Source: Adiantum capillus-veneris
Taxonomy: Eukaryota > Streptophyta > Polypodiopsida > Polypodiales > Pteridaceae
Length of the DNA stretch: 64,000 nt
Reading direction: 5' to 3'
Assembly (NCBI GenBank): GCA_014529385.2
Contig: CM043970.1
Coordinates: 49,212,898 to 49,276,897, forward strand
The notes under the pieces were generated by a model. It saw only the letters and a program-made list of their open reading frames with translations, did no database searches and was not told where the DNA came from. This document shows positions 54,975-64,000 of the stretch, one piece after another. The position numbers and the translations under genes were made by a program. Position 1 is the stretch's first letter; the number at the start of each line of letters is the position of its first letter.

Positions 54975-56508
54975 ACTTCTTCACAAGTCCCCACTCCCGT
55001 CTTGTCGCATTCTATTTATCAACTCAACACTTGATCCAGTCCTTCCATTGATCGACATTTTGAATACATGACATTTTTTATTAGGGGTTGTGGATTGTCC
55101 TAGAAATAGCATACCGTTGAAAAACCTATAGCTGCAATTGTTTTTCAGCTGAAGCAATTGGGACCCAGCACTGACTCTAGTTTGTGTATAAATTGATTCT
55201 CTCGTCCAATGTTTAAACCTAAGATTAATATCACATACATGGATGTGAGCCAAGAGGAAGTGTAACAAGTTCACAGACATGAAATTGACACAACACATTT
55301 GCGCATGGATCAATGGTTGCATCTCTTTCAATATAGAGAGAAGTTCATTGCTATTCAGTTTCTCCCCATTTTTGTTGACCATCTCTACCATTACCATCTC
55401 CTTTGCAAGATTAAGTTGCAAATGTCTAGGTCCAGTTGTTGGTGATTCAGACACTACACAAGACACAAGTTGTCTTGTCTGTTGTATTGCCGATCGCAAA
55501 ACACCCTTTGCGATGGGGTGGTTATGCCTTTTGATGTGGATGAACAGCCAAGTCTAGTTGTATTTGGTGAGCAAGTAATAGACAACACAAGGACACTTTC
55601 AAAGCACTACCAGACTTTGACCACAGTGGAAGCACTGTAGTGTTCTATTTTCTGAGCTCAATATACCAATTGACATAATTGATGTTAGCAATTTTCCTAT
55701 CCAAGAAGTCTCATTTGGTCGTCCGTTTATCGCATTGATCGAGCACGAACTATTTTTTGCAGATAATATGTCTTCCACATTTACTTCTCTTGATTAAAGC
55801 CAGATACATCATTCTGGAATGCACATGATTAACCCAACAACGGCCATCATACTTTTGATCCATACCTAACATTTTGGGAACACCGTCCGGCACAGGGTCT
55901 AGCTCATAAACGCAATCCCCGTTGTACACCGAGGGAACTTCATCGACCTTCTTCTTAACCAAACACGTAGAAATAATTCTGCTCAACTTGGGGTACTTGT
56001 GGCTATTTAGCACAATGTGCTACAGTGTACTCTGTGTTTTCTCTACATGGTTTGAACCCAAAGATATTTTTGTGTCTTTCTTCTCTTCTTCTATCCAAAC
56101 ATCTTGCACTGATTCCTGGCCAAAAGAAAATGTATCCTGAAGTTTCTTGGTTGATTTTTCAGCAACAATACCTTCTTCTTCATCAGTGGAGATGTCAGAT
56201 AACTCCACCGTTGCCACATATGATCTTGAGTACATATCCACACCCATCTTCGTGACCAACCAAAAAATTGTGGACAAGGTTGAATCCAATACAAATTGAA
56301 ATTGATGACCTAATGTCACACCATCTTTCACCTGAGCCTAGATGTTACCATCCGAAGTGGAAATGATGGCAAACATCTCATTGTTACTACTACCGCCAGA
56401 ATCTCTAGGATTGACCATAGAAATTCTTGTAGGGCAATCAAGCAACAAAGGTTCACCGCTAATAGTATTCAAGAACAAACTCACCTTGCATGACGAACAG
56501 GAAGCCAT
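54975..56508 (-). pseudogene. Unrecognised minus-strand gene remnant
   Basis: From an ATG at 56506-56508 the minus strand reads a Cys-rich start (ASCSSCKVSLFLNTISGEPL), then past an in-frame TAG FQFVLDSTLSTIFWLVTKMG, SYVATVELSDISTDEEEGIV (56020-56331), and 55750-56013 with VYNGDCVYELDPVPDGVPKM. Further on, 54981-55499 gives RHLQLNLAKEMVMVEMVNK and YRFFNGMLFLGQSTTPNKK. Frames change at least twice. The pieces run the same way and have non-repetitive composition, so I infer a former gene. I do not recognise the family; no retroelement motif is present. Confidence 0.4.
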
Positions 56509-56679
56509 CACTAGGAAAATCTTCTAAAGCTTAGTGGCTATTTAGATCTCATCTAGATATATTTTAGCTGACATCCTAGCCTATATTTATAGACAATCAA
56601 CACACTCAAATACAAACATTGAAGCTCTCTCTATGTTACCCCTATCATCAAGTATATCTTAGAGAAAAGCATGAAGGTT

Positions 56680-56840
56680 GAGGACTCTATCTTTCTCAAT
56701 TCCTTCTCTCTTCTCTCCCTCACTCTCTCTCCCTCTCTCTCTCTATCTACCTCGATCTTCTCCCATTTTTCTCTCTCTATCTTTTTCTCCACACTCTTTA
56801 TCTCTACTTGCCCCCCTTTCTATCTCCCCTCTCACTCTTC

Positions 56841-56937
<97 letters not shown>

Positions 56938-57184
56938 GCTAATTTTCTCCCCTCTCTACCTACCTTTCATATCTCTTTCTCTCACTCTCTTTTTTCTTTG
57001 TCCAAGTCCCCCTCAACCTCTTCCACCACTTTCTCTCTCTTTCTATACATATGAACTTCTATCTTCCCCACTTTCTCTTTGTACATTATCTTTTTGACCA
57101 TAACTAACTCCCTATCCTTCTTCCCCACTCTCCATCTCTTTCTCTACTTCTCTTTTCCCCTATTTATCTCTATCACTCTCTTTC
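56680..57184. repeat. CT-rich tract with long (CT)n microsatellite
   Basis: The whole stretch is pyrimidine-rich; a pure (CT)n run of about 94 bp spans 56843-56936. It continues on the other side of element G (60611-60812), so G inserted into it. Serine/leucine-rich reading frames are artefacts. Confidence 0.9.
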
Positions 57185-57189
57185 CTACC

Positions 57190-57584
57190 TGTTAGGGGCT
57201 CCAATCCTAACAGTATTTTAAGAGAATAATAACACTACAGGGACAGGGAACTGCGGTTAACTGCATACGTAAAAGATGATATTGTAGATATAATCAATGA
57301 AGAACACCATGGATAGACACAAGAACATAACTTTATTGCTCATTCTTGCATAACACACACAGATTACAAGCATCACGGCGTAGTTGAAATACTAAAAGAC
57401 CCTTCAACTGCCCAAACTATCAGTCTATCGAACAAAGAAGTGTCCTTTTTTATTCATATGAGAGTTTGTTAACTTATTACAAAGAAATGGTGTAAATACA
57501 CCCTTAGAGCCCAAAGTCACAACCTTAGTTACTGTCTTTACAAGTAATTACTGAACTGTTATTGAGGCATCAGTGCATGTAACA
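57190..57584 (-). repeat. Element G 3' LTR
   Basis: TG...CA, nearly collinear with 60218-60610. Shared landmarks include GGGAACTGCGGTTAACTGCA, AGATGATATTGTAGATA and GTAAATACACCCTTAGAGCC. Roughly 8-10 percent different by eye. Confidence 0.9.
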
Positions 57585-57797
57585 CCTGGCACACCCGGTG
57601 GGCAATGTTTGAAGAACATGAAGCCCACAATCCCTTGACAAAACTCAAAACAAAAGCCCAAAATGTTTTTACAAAAATTTGTTCTTCAATTCAATAAGTT
57701 CCTACATCATCAAGCTTGGTATCAATCTGCTTGCTTATTTCCCCTGCAACTTCAACTTCTTTTAGAATTTCAATTGTCTCTGCAACCTTCATATCTT

Positions 57798-58126
57798 CTA
57801 AACTTGAACAGCTTCATTTGTACTTTTGCCATTATCTGCAGGTGGTATATCATCTTCAATAATAAAATTCTGATTTGAATTTGACTGTTGTGTTCCCGCT
57901 TCCTCATGATCTGTCATTGCAATTGCATCTTGCACTACATCTTGAACTTGATTCTTTGGAACTTCATCTTGTATCTCCTCTTCCATAATAGTATCCATAT
58001 GCACTTGTACTTGATTTGAGCTAAGTTGCACCTGCTGATTCAATTGATCATATTCATCATACTTCTTCTTCAGGTTCCTCTCATCTCCTTGTTCCCAAAA
58101 ATCCATCTTTGCATATTGTTCATTTT
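57798..58126 (-). pseudogene. Element G ORF end (acidic, Gln-rich)
   Basis: The minus-strand frame 57798-58106 (KKKYDEYDQLNQQVQLSSNQ, acidic tail IIEDDIPPADNGK). It corresponds in position to the end of the gypsy-F third ORF, before the LTR. No known domain. Confidence 0.5.
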
Positions 58127-58626
58127 GTCTTAACTACAATAGCCGAATCTTTTGGCCCTTCACCATTTCTTCAAGTCTTCATATAGCTTCACTTTTAAAA
58201 AAATTATCCTATTGTGCTTCCACTTTATGCATTCAGTCCACTGCAAACATTCAAGAAAAAAGTTCACTTCCTGATTCATATATACAATCTCTTGCAAATA
58301 TTATGTCTCTTGCATAGGTTCAGTTCCCTGTAAGTACATTGTAGTGCTCTTTTCCTGCAAGTATAGTGTAGTCCTTGTCTTAACTACAATAGCCGAATCT
58401 TTTGGCCCTTCACCATTTCTTCAAGTCTTCATATAGCTTCACTTTAAAAAAAATATCCTATTGTGCTTCCACTTTATGCATTCAGTCCACTGCAAACATT
58501 CAAGCAAAAAGTTCACTTCCTGATTCATATATACAATCTCCTGCAAATATTATGTCTCTTGCATAGGTTCAGTTCCCTGTAAGTACAATGTAGTGCTCTT
58601 TTCCTGCAAGTATAGTGTAGTCCCTT
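58127..58626. repeat. 250-bp tandem duplication inside element G
   Basis: The unit TGTCTTAACTACAATAGCCG starts at 58127 and again at 58377, an exact 250-bp period, with very high identity (a few differences), so recent. It interrupts the ORF region. Confidence 0.92.
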
Positions 58627-58660
58627 GTAAATATTCATACTTCAATAAACACTTAGTCTC

Positions 58661-59362
58661 CTACACATTAACAGTATTCTGTAATTGTTTAGTTGCCTCT
58701 TGCAAGTATTCAGTATCCTGTGAAGATGAAGCTTTCTGCACTTCAAAAATCTTCTGCACCTGAACCTGAATTTGTAATTTCTTGATTTCATATTCTTCCA
58801 CAACATCCTTCATGATTCTTTCATCTAAACCCTTTTTCCACTTGATCCATTTCCAAAAGAAAATAATCAGGAAATTCCAAGAAAGGACACACCATTGAAC
58901 ACAAGTAGAAATTTGTTGCAAACACCCCATGTTGGACTTCTCTAGACAAAAAGTCGCTTCAGTCAATTGACTCCTGCATCCTTTAATTATAGAAATCAAA
59001 GATTGAACTCCATTCTTCACCTTTGAGAACCTATAGTTTGCTTCTTCTTTGTCAAAAACTGCTTCTTGAATATCTTTGACAAGATATTGATCTTGTGAAC
59101 ACCTCTTGATTAATGATCTCTTCTCTTCTTGAAGTCGAACGATCATAAAAATGGCTTGATTTGTAGCCACCTGATGTGAATATCTCTCATTCTTCAAATC
59201 TAATGAGAGATTGTTGATGATCATTGATTGAGCAACAATAAGACTTTGAAATTCATGAAATTCAGGAACAAAATCTCTTTGTTGCAAATCAATAAGTTTT
59301 TGTTCAAGGACCTGCATTATGGAATTTTGTAAATCAAGGACCTTCGGCATTGAAGCTTGCAA
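58661..59362 (-). pseudogene. Element G coiled-coil ORF
   Basis: 233 open codons, Leu/Glu/Lys/Gln-rich with heptad-like spacing (LDLQNSIMQVLEQKLIDLQQ, IVRLQEEKRSLIKRCSQD, IQVQVQKIFEVQKASSSQD), and one hydrophobic stretch (CVLSWNFLIIFFWKWIKW) around residue 155 that could be a membrane segment. It resembles the coiled-coil part of the gypsy-F third ORF in position and composition, but not clearly in sequence. The function of such ORFs is unknown. Confidence 0.5.
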
Positions 59363-59409
59363 TTCAGGGACCTAAAATTGGAGATCATTATCTTCACAAC
59401 CTGAATAAC

Positions 59410-59890
59410 TCATATCCATGGGCTTTCAGTCCTCAAGACTCCAAAAATCACATCCTCTTCAGCAAAAACACATGTTGGAATGTCACTTGTGGGATACTCC
59501 TTATAAACATACGTTAAAAATTGATTCATTGCATTATCCTCATCATCAAAACACATTATGTCTTCAACTATATTCGTCTCTTCCCATTGAGTACACTGTA
59601 ATCTAATCTCTTCCTGAATTTCAACCTCTTCAAGATTGATGTCCAAGGTTTGTATATGGGTTGGTATGTGGTATTTGTGGCTTCTTTGGCTCACTTCCAC
59701 TTGCATTCCCTTCTTCTTGATTGACAACTCTTCTTTTGGGTAGCTCTTGTTCTCTTCTTGCAAAGATACAAGTCTCTTTAATGTGAGGTTTGGGGATAGC
59801 TAGCGGTCCTCTTGGCTCCTTTGGCTCATGAGCTGCTCCCGGAATCCTCTTTCTTCCACCAACATCTTTTGGACTCCATCTAGCTTGCAT
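59410..59890 (-). pseudogene. Element G N-terminal ORF pieces
   Basis: 59410-59763 (acidic: VEIQEEIRLQCTQWEETNIV, CFDDEDNAMNQFL) and 59630-59890 (Pro/Arg/Lys-rich: GGRKRIPGAAHEPKEPRGPL). Different frames, same strand. No recognised domain. Confidence 0.4.
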
Positions 59891-60217
59891 TGAACTTAGA
59901 AATCTCCATGTTTGACTAACCCATTCTCAACCTTTCTCTTAGTCTCTTGCAAATGTAAAGTCTTTACAACATGAACAGTAACCCGGTTCTTCACAAATTC
60001 AATTTCCTGCAAATTTTTAGGAACAAGAATGCCTTCAGAACCTTCCATGCCCTTAGAAATTTTCATATCTTCTACTAGAATATCACCACAACAAAAACGA
60101 GCACGAATCTAAACAAGAAGTTCAACAGTCAAGAACTTGCAAACGACCCAAAAGTCTCTCCTTTGCCCGGTTCGTTCCTCTTTAGCACCATGGCCAAAGC
60201 CAACAGGATCGCCAAAG

Positions 60218-60610
60218 TGTTAGGGGCTCGAGCCCTAACAATATTTTAAGAGAATAATAATAGTACAGGGATAGGGAACTGCAGTTAACTGCATACGTAA
60301 AAGATGATATTGTAGATAGAATCAATGAAGAACACCATGGATAGACAAAAAAACATAACTCTATTGCTCATTCTCGCATAACACACGCGGATTACAAGCA
60401 TCAGGGCGTAGTTGAACTACTAAAAGACCCTTCAACTGCCCAAATGTCAGTCTACCAAACCAAGAAGTCTCCTTTTCCCTTCATATGGAGTTTGTTAACT
60501 TATTACAAAGCAATAGTGTAAATACACCCTTAGAGCCCAAAGTCACAACCTTGGTGACTATCTTTACAAGTAATTACTGAACTGTTAGTGAGGCATCACT
60601 GTATGTAACA
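60218..60610 (-). repeat. Element G 5' LTR
   Basis: 393 bp, TG...CA. It starts at 60218 with a 23-nt near-palindrome (TGTTAGGGGC ... AGCCCTAACA), which on the minus strand is the LTR end next to the PBS. Adjacent internal sequence on the minus strand reads TTTGGCGATCCTGTTGGC, the likely primer-binding site, but I cannot name the tRNA. Confidence 0.88.
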
Positions 60611-60616
60611 CTCCCC

Positions 60617-60686
<70 letters not shown>

Positions 60687-60772
60687 CCTCTCTCGTTCTC
60701 CCTCGCTCCCTCTCTCTCTCTCTCCTTCCCACCCTCTCTTCTTCTCCCTTCCTTTGTTAAACGAGAAACACG

Positions 60773-60814
<42 letters not shown>
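60611..60814. repeat. CT microsatellite block
   Basis: (TC)n runs at about 60620-60683 and 60777-60812 with CT-rich filler. The continuation of the tract at 56680-57184 before element G inserted. The LINE begins directly after it. Confidence 0.9.
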
Positions 60815-60815
<1 letters not shown>

Positions 60816-60818
60816 GAC

Positions 60819-61326
60819 TTGAATGCTTTGAAGGAGCGGATGACCAAAGTAGAACATGACCATGTATTGAAAGAGGATAAATTTGACACCATGAGCCGGG
60901 ATGTATGCGACATGAAAAATGTATGCACAAACAAGTCTTGGGCTAATGTATGTGGTAGCAATGTGGTTTCTAATACAAGAACATTGTTATTCTTCTCTTG
61001 CCATTGTTATCAAAGATTTCTTCAAAACCCACTTTGGCATGTCCGAAGTTATGGTCTATGGAGCACATAGAGTGGGGAAGCAAGGAGCTCCTCGCTCGGG
61101 AGAACAGCCAATTGTATGCACCATGCCGGATGAGACCAAGTGAAAGATTATCCTTGATAATAGTTGGATCTATTTGAGGGATACAAAATGTTTTGTATGT
61201 GAAGATCGCACTATTAAGCAACAAAATATGCGTTGCAAGGCATATGAGGAAAATAATAAGGAAACCAAGGAGATCTCTCATGAAGAAAATGTGCCCAAAG
61301 AGGAGGCAAGCCCCTCGAGCAAATAG
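60819..61326 (+). pseudogene. LINE ORF1-like end
   Basis: A short helical, charged stretch (NALKERMTKVEHDHVLKEDK), then after a frame change FFKTHFGMSEVMVYGAHRVG and IVCTMPDETK; TGA at 61141-61143 stands where Trp fits (DETK-*-KIILDNSW). Next CFVCEDRTIKQQNMRCKAY and an acidic tail to TAG 61324-61326. The position before the endonuclease fits LINE ORF1 or the end of a fused ORF. It is 5' truncated at the CT tract. Confidence 0.6.
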
Positions 61327-62040
61327 GGATGTGTGACCTATGAGACCGAGTTACAATTGAAAATATGCTTTTGGAATTGTAATGGATACCCATGGAATGC
61401 GGGGGTTGGCATTGATGAACTAACAAGCAAAGCCGATATTGTACTTCTTGTTGAAACTTGGGAGCATGATACACAAAGGATTAACGGCTTGGAGAATTAC
61501 AATGTACATTCATTGATGTGGTCAAAGAATCTTAAGCAACGAAGAGGACAAGGAGGGATAGCATGTATGGTTAAGAAAGGATTGGAAGATCTTGTATCAA
61601 TTGTGAAAGATGACAAGTACAAACGTTATGTATGGCTGAAAATTATAACACCAAAAAGAGCACCCATTTTTGTAGCCGGTTGCTACATTCCTCATCATGA
61701 TTCTCCCTTTTATACTTGCATGGATAGAGATCAACCATTTTTTGATTTAGAAGAAGACATTTCTTATTTCAAAGGTGAAGGTGATGTTATTGTATTTGGG
61801 GATATGAATGCTCGCACAAAAACATTGCAACATGATACTCAACAATTTGATATGCCATACATTTCAAGGGAGTTGGAGGAAGTTCACTTGTATGATCGTT
61901 CTTCAATGGATAAGAAAGAGCCGGATCACTATGGAAAGTTACTTTTACACATGTGGGTATGCTCATTGCCAATGGTGTATCTTTGTGGAGTGGAACCAAT
62001 GGATTTACATGTAGGAGACATAATGGGGATAGTGTGATTG
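61327..62040 (+). pseudogene. LINE endonuclease (APE type), first part
   Basis: KICFWNCNGYPWN (Asn motif), ADIVLLVETWEHD (catalytic Glu), GGIACMVKKGLEDL, FVAGCYIPHHDS, VFGDMNARTKT (GD.N) are in order for an APE-like endonuclease that nicks target DNA. A frameshift between about 61955 and 61990 moves the frame; the following segment supplies the rest. No signs of regulation. Confidence 0.9.
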
Positions 62041-62666
62041 ACTATATGCTACTCTCCGAAGCCATCATGTATTACATAAAGAGTTTTATGTTTGGCCAAT
62101 GGACCCCGGAATCCGACCATCGCACCTTATGTATTGACCTTTCATGTGGAGAAGCAACTAAGCATGATAATCTCAGCCAAAGGAAAGAGAAATTATCACT
62201 ATGTATGGATTTCAAACGGGCACCAATGTACATCGTAATGGTTGAGCAAAAGTTATGGATGACAAAGCTTCAATATAAAGCACCATTGGAAACTAAATGG
62301 GAAGCTTTCAAGAAAGTTATTTGTTCTTGTGTCGAAGAATGCTTTGCTATAAAGCATCTCTATGGTATCAACAAAGATAGATCACGCAAAAGGTGGTTTG
62401 ATAAAGAATGTCAAGATGCTCGAAAGTCCTTGATAAAGCTTGATGCAACTATGGACAAAGACAATTATCAAAGTCATTTGCATACATACAAGGCATTGAT
62501 TCAAAAGAAGAGAAGAAGATGGGAAGTAAAGCAACAACTTTTTCAAGTCCAAGAAAAGGCACATGCATGTGGAAGATTTTGGAAGCGAGTTGAGAATTTT
62601 GGTAACTTGAGTCTTGTGGATATGTACACACATTGTAGGCAATTATATGAGCAAGCAAATGCTTAA
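61953..62666 (+). pseudogene. LINE endonuclease end and linker
   Basis: Continues the endonuclease in another frame: DSVIDYMLLSE and ESDHRTLCIDLS (SDH catalytic pair near 62113), then a basic linker (RSRKRWFDKECQDARKSLIK, KKRRRWEVKQQLF). Ends with TAA 62664 in a poly-A stretch where a one-base slip leads into the RT frame. Confidence 0.88.
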
Positions 62667-62670
62667 AAAA

Positions 62671-64000
62671 TGCCATATTATGGTTCACTCTCACGTATGC
62701 CCTCTTTTTTTACTATTGAGGATGTATGCGGTGGGCTTGAAAAGTTGGCTACTCGCAAAGCGGGAGATCTTCAAGGTATCAAGCCGGAGATGATCAAATG
62801 GACGGGAGATTTTACCCATGAATGGATGTGTGATATGTTCAATCTTGCCCTTCAACATGGTATGCCTTATGATTGGAGTACTAATTGGATTAAGCCTTTG
62901 CACAAAGGAGGGGATGTAAAGAATGTAAACAACTACCGGACTATAATGATTGGGTCTCTTATGGCAAAGTTGTTTGGGTACATAATGGAGATGAAATTGA
63001 GTGATTGGGCTGAAGATAATGACAAGCGTGCAAAGGGACAAGTGGGCCTTTGTCGATGCCATAGCACCATTGATCATCTTGTCACTCTTTGTGTTCTCAT
63101 GGAGGAAAGTCGATTGAAAGGCAAGCGATTGTATTGTTGTTTTGTGGACTTTAAGAAAGCCTTTGATATGATTCCACGTAACAATTTGTGGAGAAGGATG
63201 GAAGAACTCCAAGTGCCAAGTGAGTTTATGCTTGCGGTTTCTCGAATCTATGAGAAGGTGATTTGTCAATTGCGCATAGGAAGAGAAATTTCAGAAATTT
63301 TTGTAAGCACTATTGGGATTAAACAAGGATGTCCGTTGTCACCAACTCTCTTTGGTCTATGCATCGATCAATTGGAACAAATGGTACTTAACTTTATGCA
63401 AGAAGAAGGCATTGAAGAGGTCACTATTTGCAATGCGGTAATAATGCTTTTGTTGTATGCGGATGATGCAGTGCTTCTAGCACACACTTTAGAAGATGCA
63501 AAAAAGATTATGGTTGTCCTTGAGAACTTTTGCTTGCATAGTGGGATGATTGTGAACGAATCTAAGACAAAGGTTATGCTTGTGAAAACCAACCATAAGG
63601 AGAAGCCATGCATTATGTACAACAATGAGACACTTGAAATTGTTGAGAGCTTTAAGTACCTTGGCCTTGAGGTTCCATCCAATCACAAGTGGCATGAATG
63701 TGTTATGCGCCATTTGGAAGTGAGAAAGAGAGCATTTTATGCATTTGAGAACATGTGTAATGCGGGAAACATCAAGTGTTGGGTTCTCAAGAAGTATCTT
63801 TTCGATGCATTGGTGACAACGGTTCTTCTGTATGGAGTTGAAGTGTGGGGCGGGAGCATCTCAAAGTCTACTTGGAAAGAGTTTGAGAATGTCCAAAAGC
63901 GCTTTCTTATAAACTTTCTCCAAGTGAAGACACAAACACCATATATCCTCCTACTTCTTGAGTCGGGATGTCTTCCAATTGAGGTTATGGGCATGGAAAG
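62671..64000 (+). CDS. LINE reverse transcriptase, runs off window
   Basis: 443 codons without a stop to the window edge. The RT domain: DLQGIKPEMIKW, WIKPLHKGGDVKNVNNYRTI, LCRCHSTIDHLV, LYCCFVDFKKAFDMIP (catalytic Asp, 63140-63170), GIKQGCPLSPTLFGLCIDQL, LLYADDAVLLAH (YADD at 63456-63467), GMIVNESKTKVMLV, KYLGLEV, then LLYGVEVWG. All RT motifs are present and uninterrupted, so this is the most intact coding piece in the window. It belongs to the EN-RT LINE class; I cannot fix the clade without a tree. The start codon at 62671 is nominal, since the upstream frame was once joined. Confidence 0.93.

Larger units (their letters stand above)
57190..60610 (-). mobile_element. Non-autonomous LTR element G, related to gypsy-F
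   Basis: Two LTRs (57190-57584, 395 bp; 60218-60610, 393 bp) in direct orientation flank 2.6 kb with no gag core, protease, RT or integrase. LTR ends (TGTTAGGGGC / ATGTAACA) and the sequence inside the 3' LTR (CAAGGGATTGTGGG, GTGCCAGGTGTTA on the minus strand) match gypsy-F around 53.9-54.5 kb. Flanks CTACC (57185-57189) and CTCCC (60611-60615) agree in four of five bases, a likely degraded target duplication within the CT tract. Confidence 0.85.

Overview
The window looks like a transposon-dense, AT-rich stretch of a land-plant nuclear genome. The evidence is Ty1/copia and Ty3/gypsy elements with plant-type primer-binding sites (TGGTATCAGAGC; TGGCGCCG), a chromodomain gypsy, plant LINEs, long (CT)n tracts and satellite DNA. 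A transposase-like gene at 12.7-15.6 kb resembles proteins I associate with mosses, lycophytes and ferns, so a seed-free plant is my tentative guess. I see no intact host gene, tRNA or rRNA. Nearly every coding region carries stops, frameshifts or truncations. || Layout: 1-9.1 kb is a satellite with a ~440-bp higher-order unit built on CCACCACTTGTCCAA. It is split by a nearly complete minus-strand copia element (1876-7410) with two short LTRs, PBS, PPT and a perfect 5-bp target duplication GTAGC. 9.1-11.1 kb is low-complexity DNA with a GC-rich islet. 11.1-12.6 kb is a second satellite with a strict 326-bp period and the same core word, ending just before a transposase-like gene (12681-15617). 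A more decayed copy of that gene follows in the same orientation (about 15840-17478) and is cut by a gypsy fragment, which itself holds a 238-bp solo-LTR-like insertion. || 19.2-22.8 kb is a chimeric copia: the 3' half and 3' LTR belong to one family, while gag, PBS and 5' LTR belong to another. It abuts a decayed minus-strand LINE (to 24.4 kb). 24.4-29.5 kb has no recognisable gene. 29563-32232 is the complementary 5' half (LTR, gag, protease, integrase) of the first copia family. It is cut off where a gag-only minus-strand gypsy begins (LTR start at 35530). 36.9-43.5 kb is a large minus-strand gypsy-like element with gag, zinc knuckles and two retropepsin-like segments but no visible reverse transcriptase. 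|| 43.5-46.65 kb is a plus-strand chromodomain gypsy with a deletion in its RT. 47.2-47.8 kb holds a possible SWIM-finger remnant. 47.8-54.5 kb is a plus-strand gypsy with PR-RT-RH-IN, an extra coiled-coil ORF after pol and a 3' LTR. 54.9-56.5 kb is an unrecognised, broken minus-strand reading frame. 57190-60610 is a non-autonomous relative of the 47.8-54.5 kb element (LTR pair, no pol) inserted in a long CT tract. From 60.8 kb to the window end runs a plus-strand LINE with endonuclease and a well-preserved RT that continues past the edge. || The genes do not form a host pathway. The window records successive insertions, recombination between families and decay, partly by C-to-T transitions.
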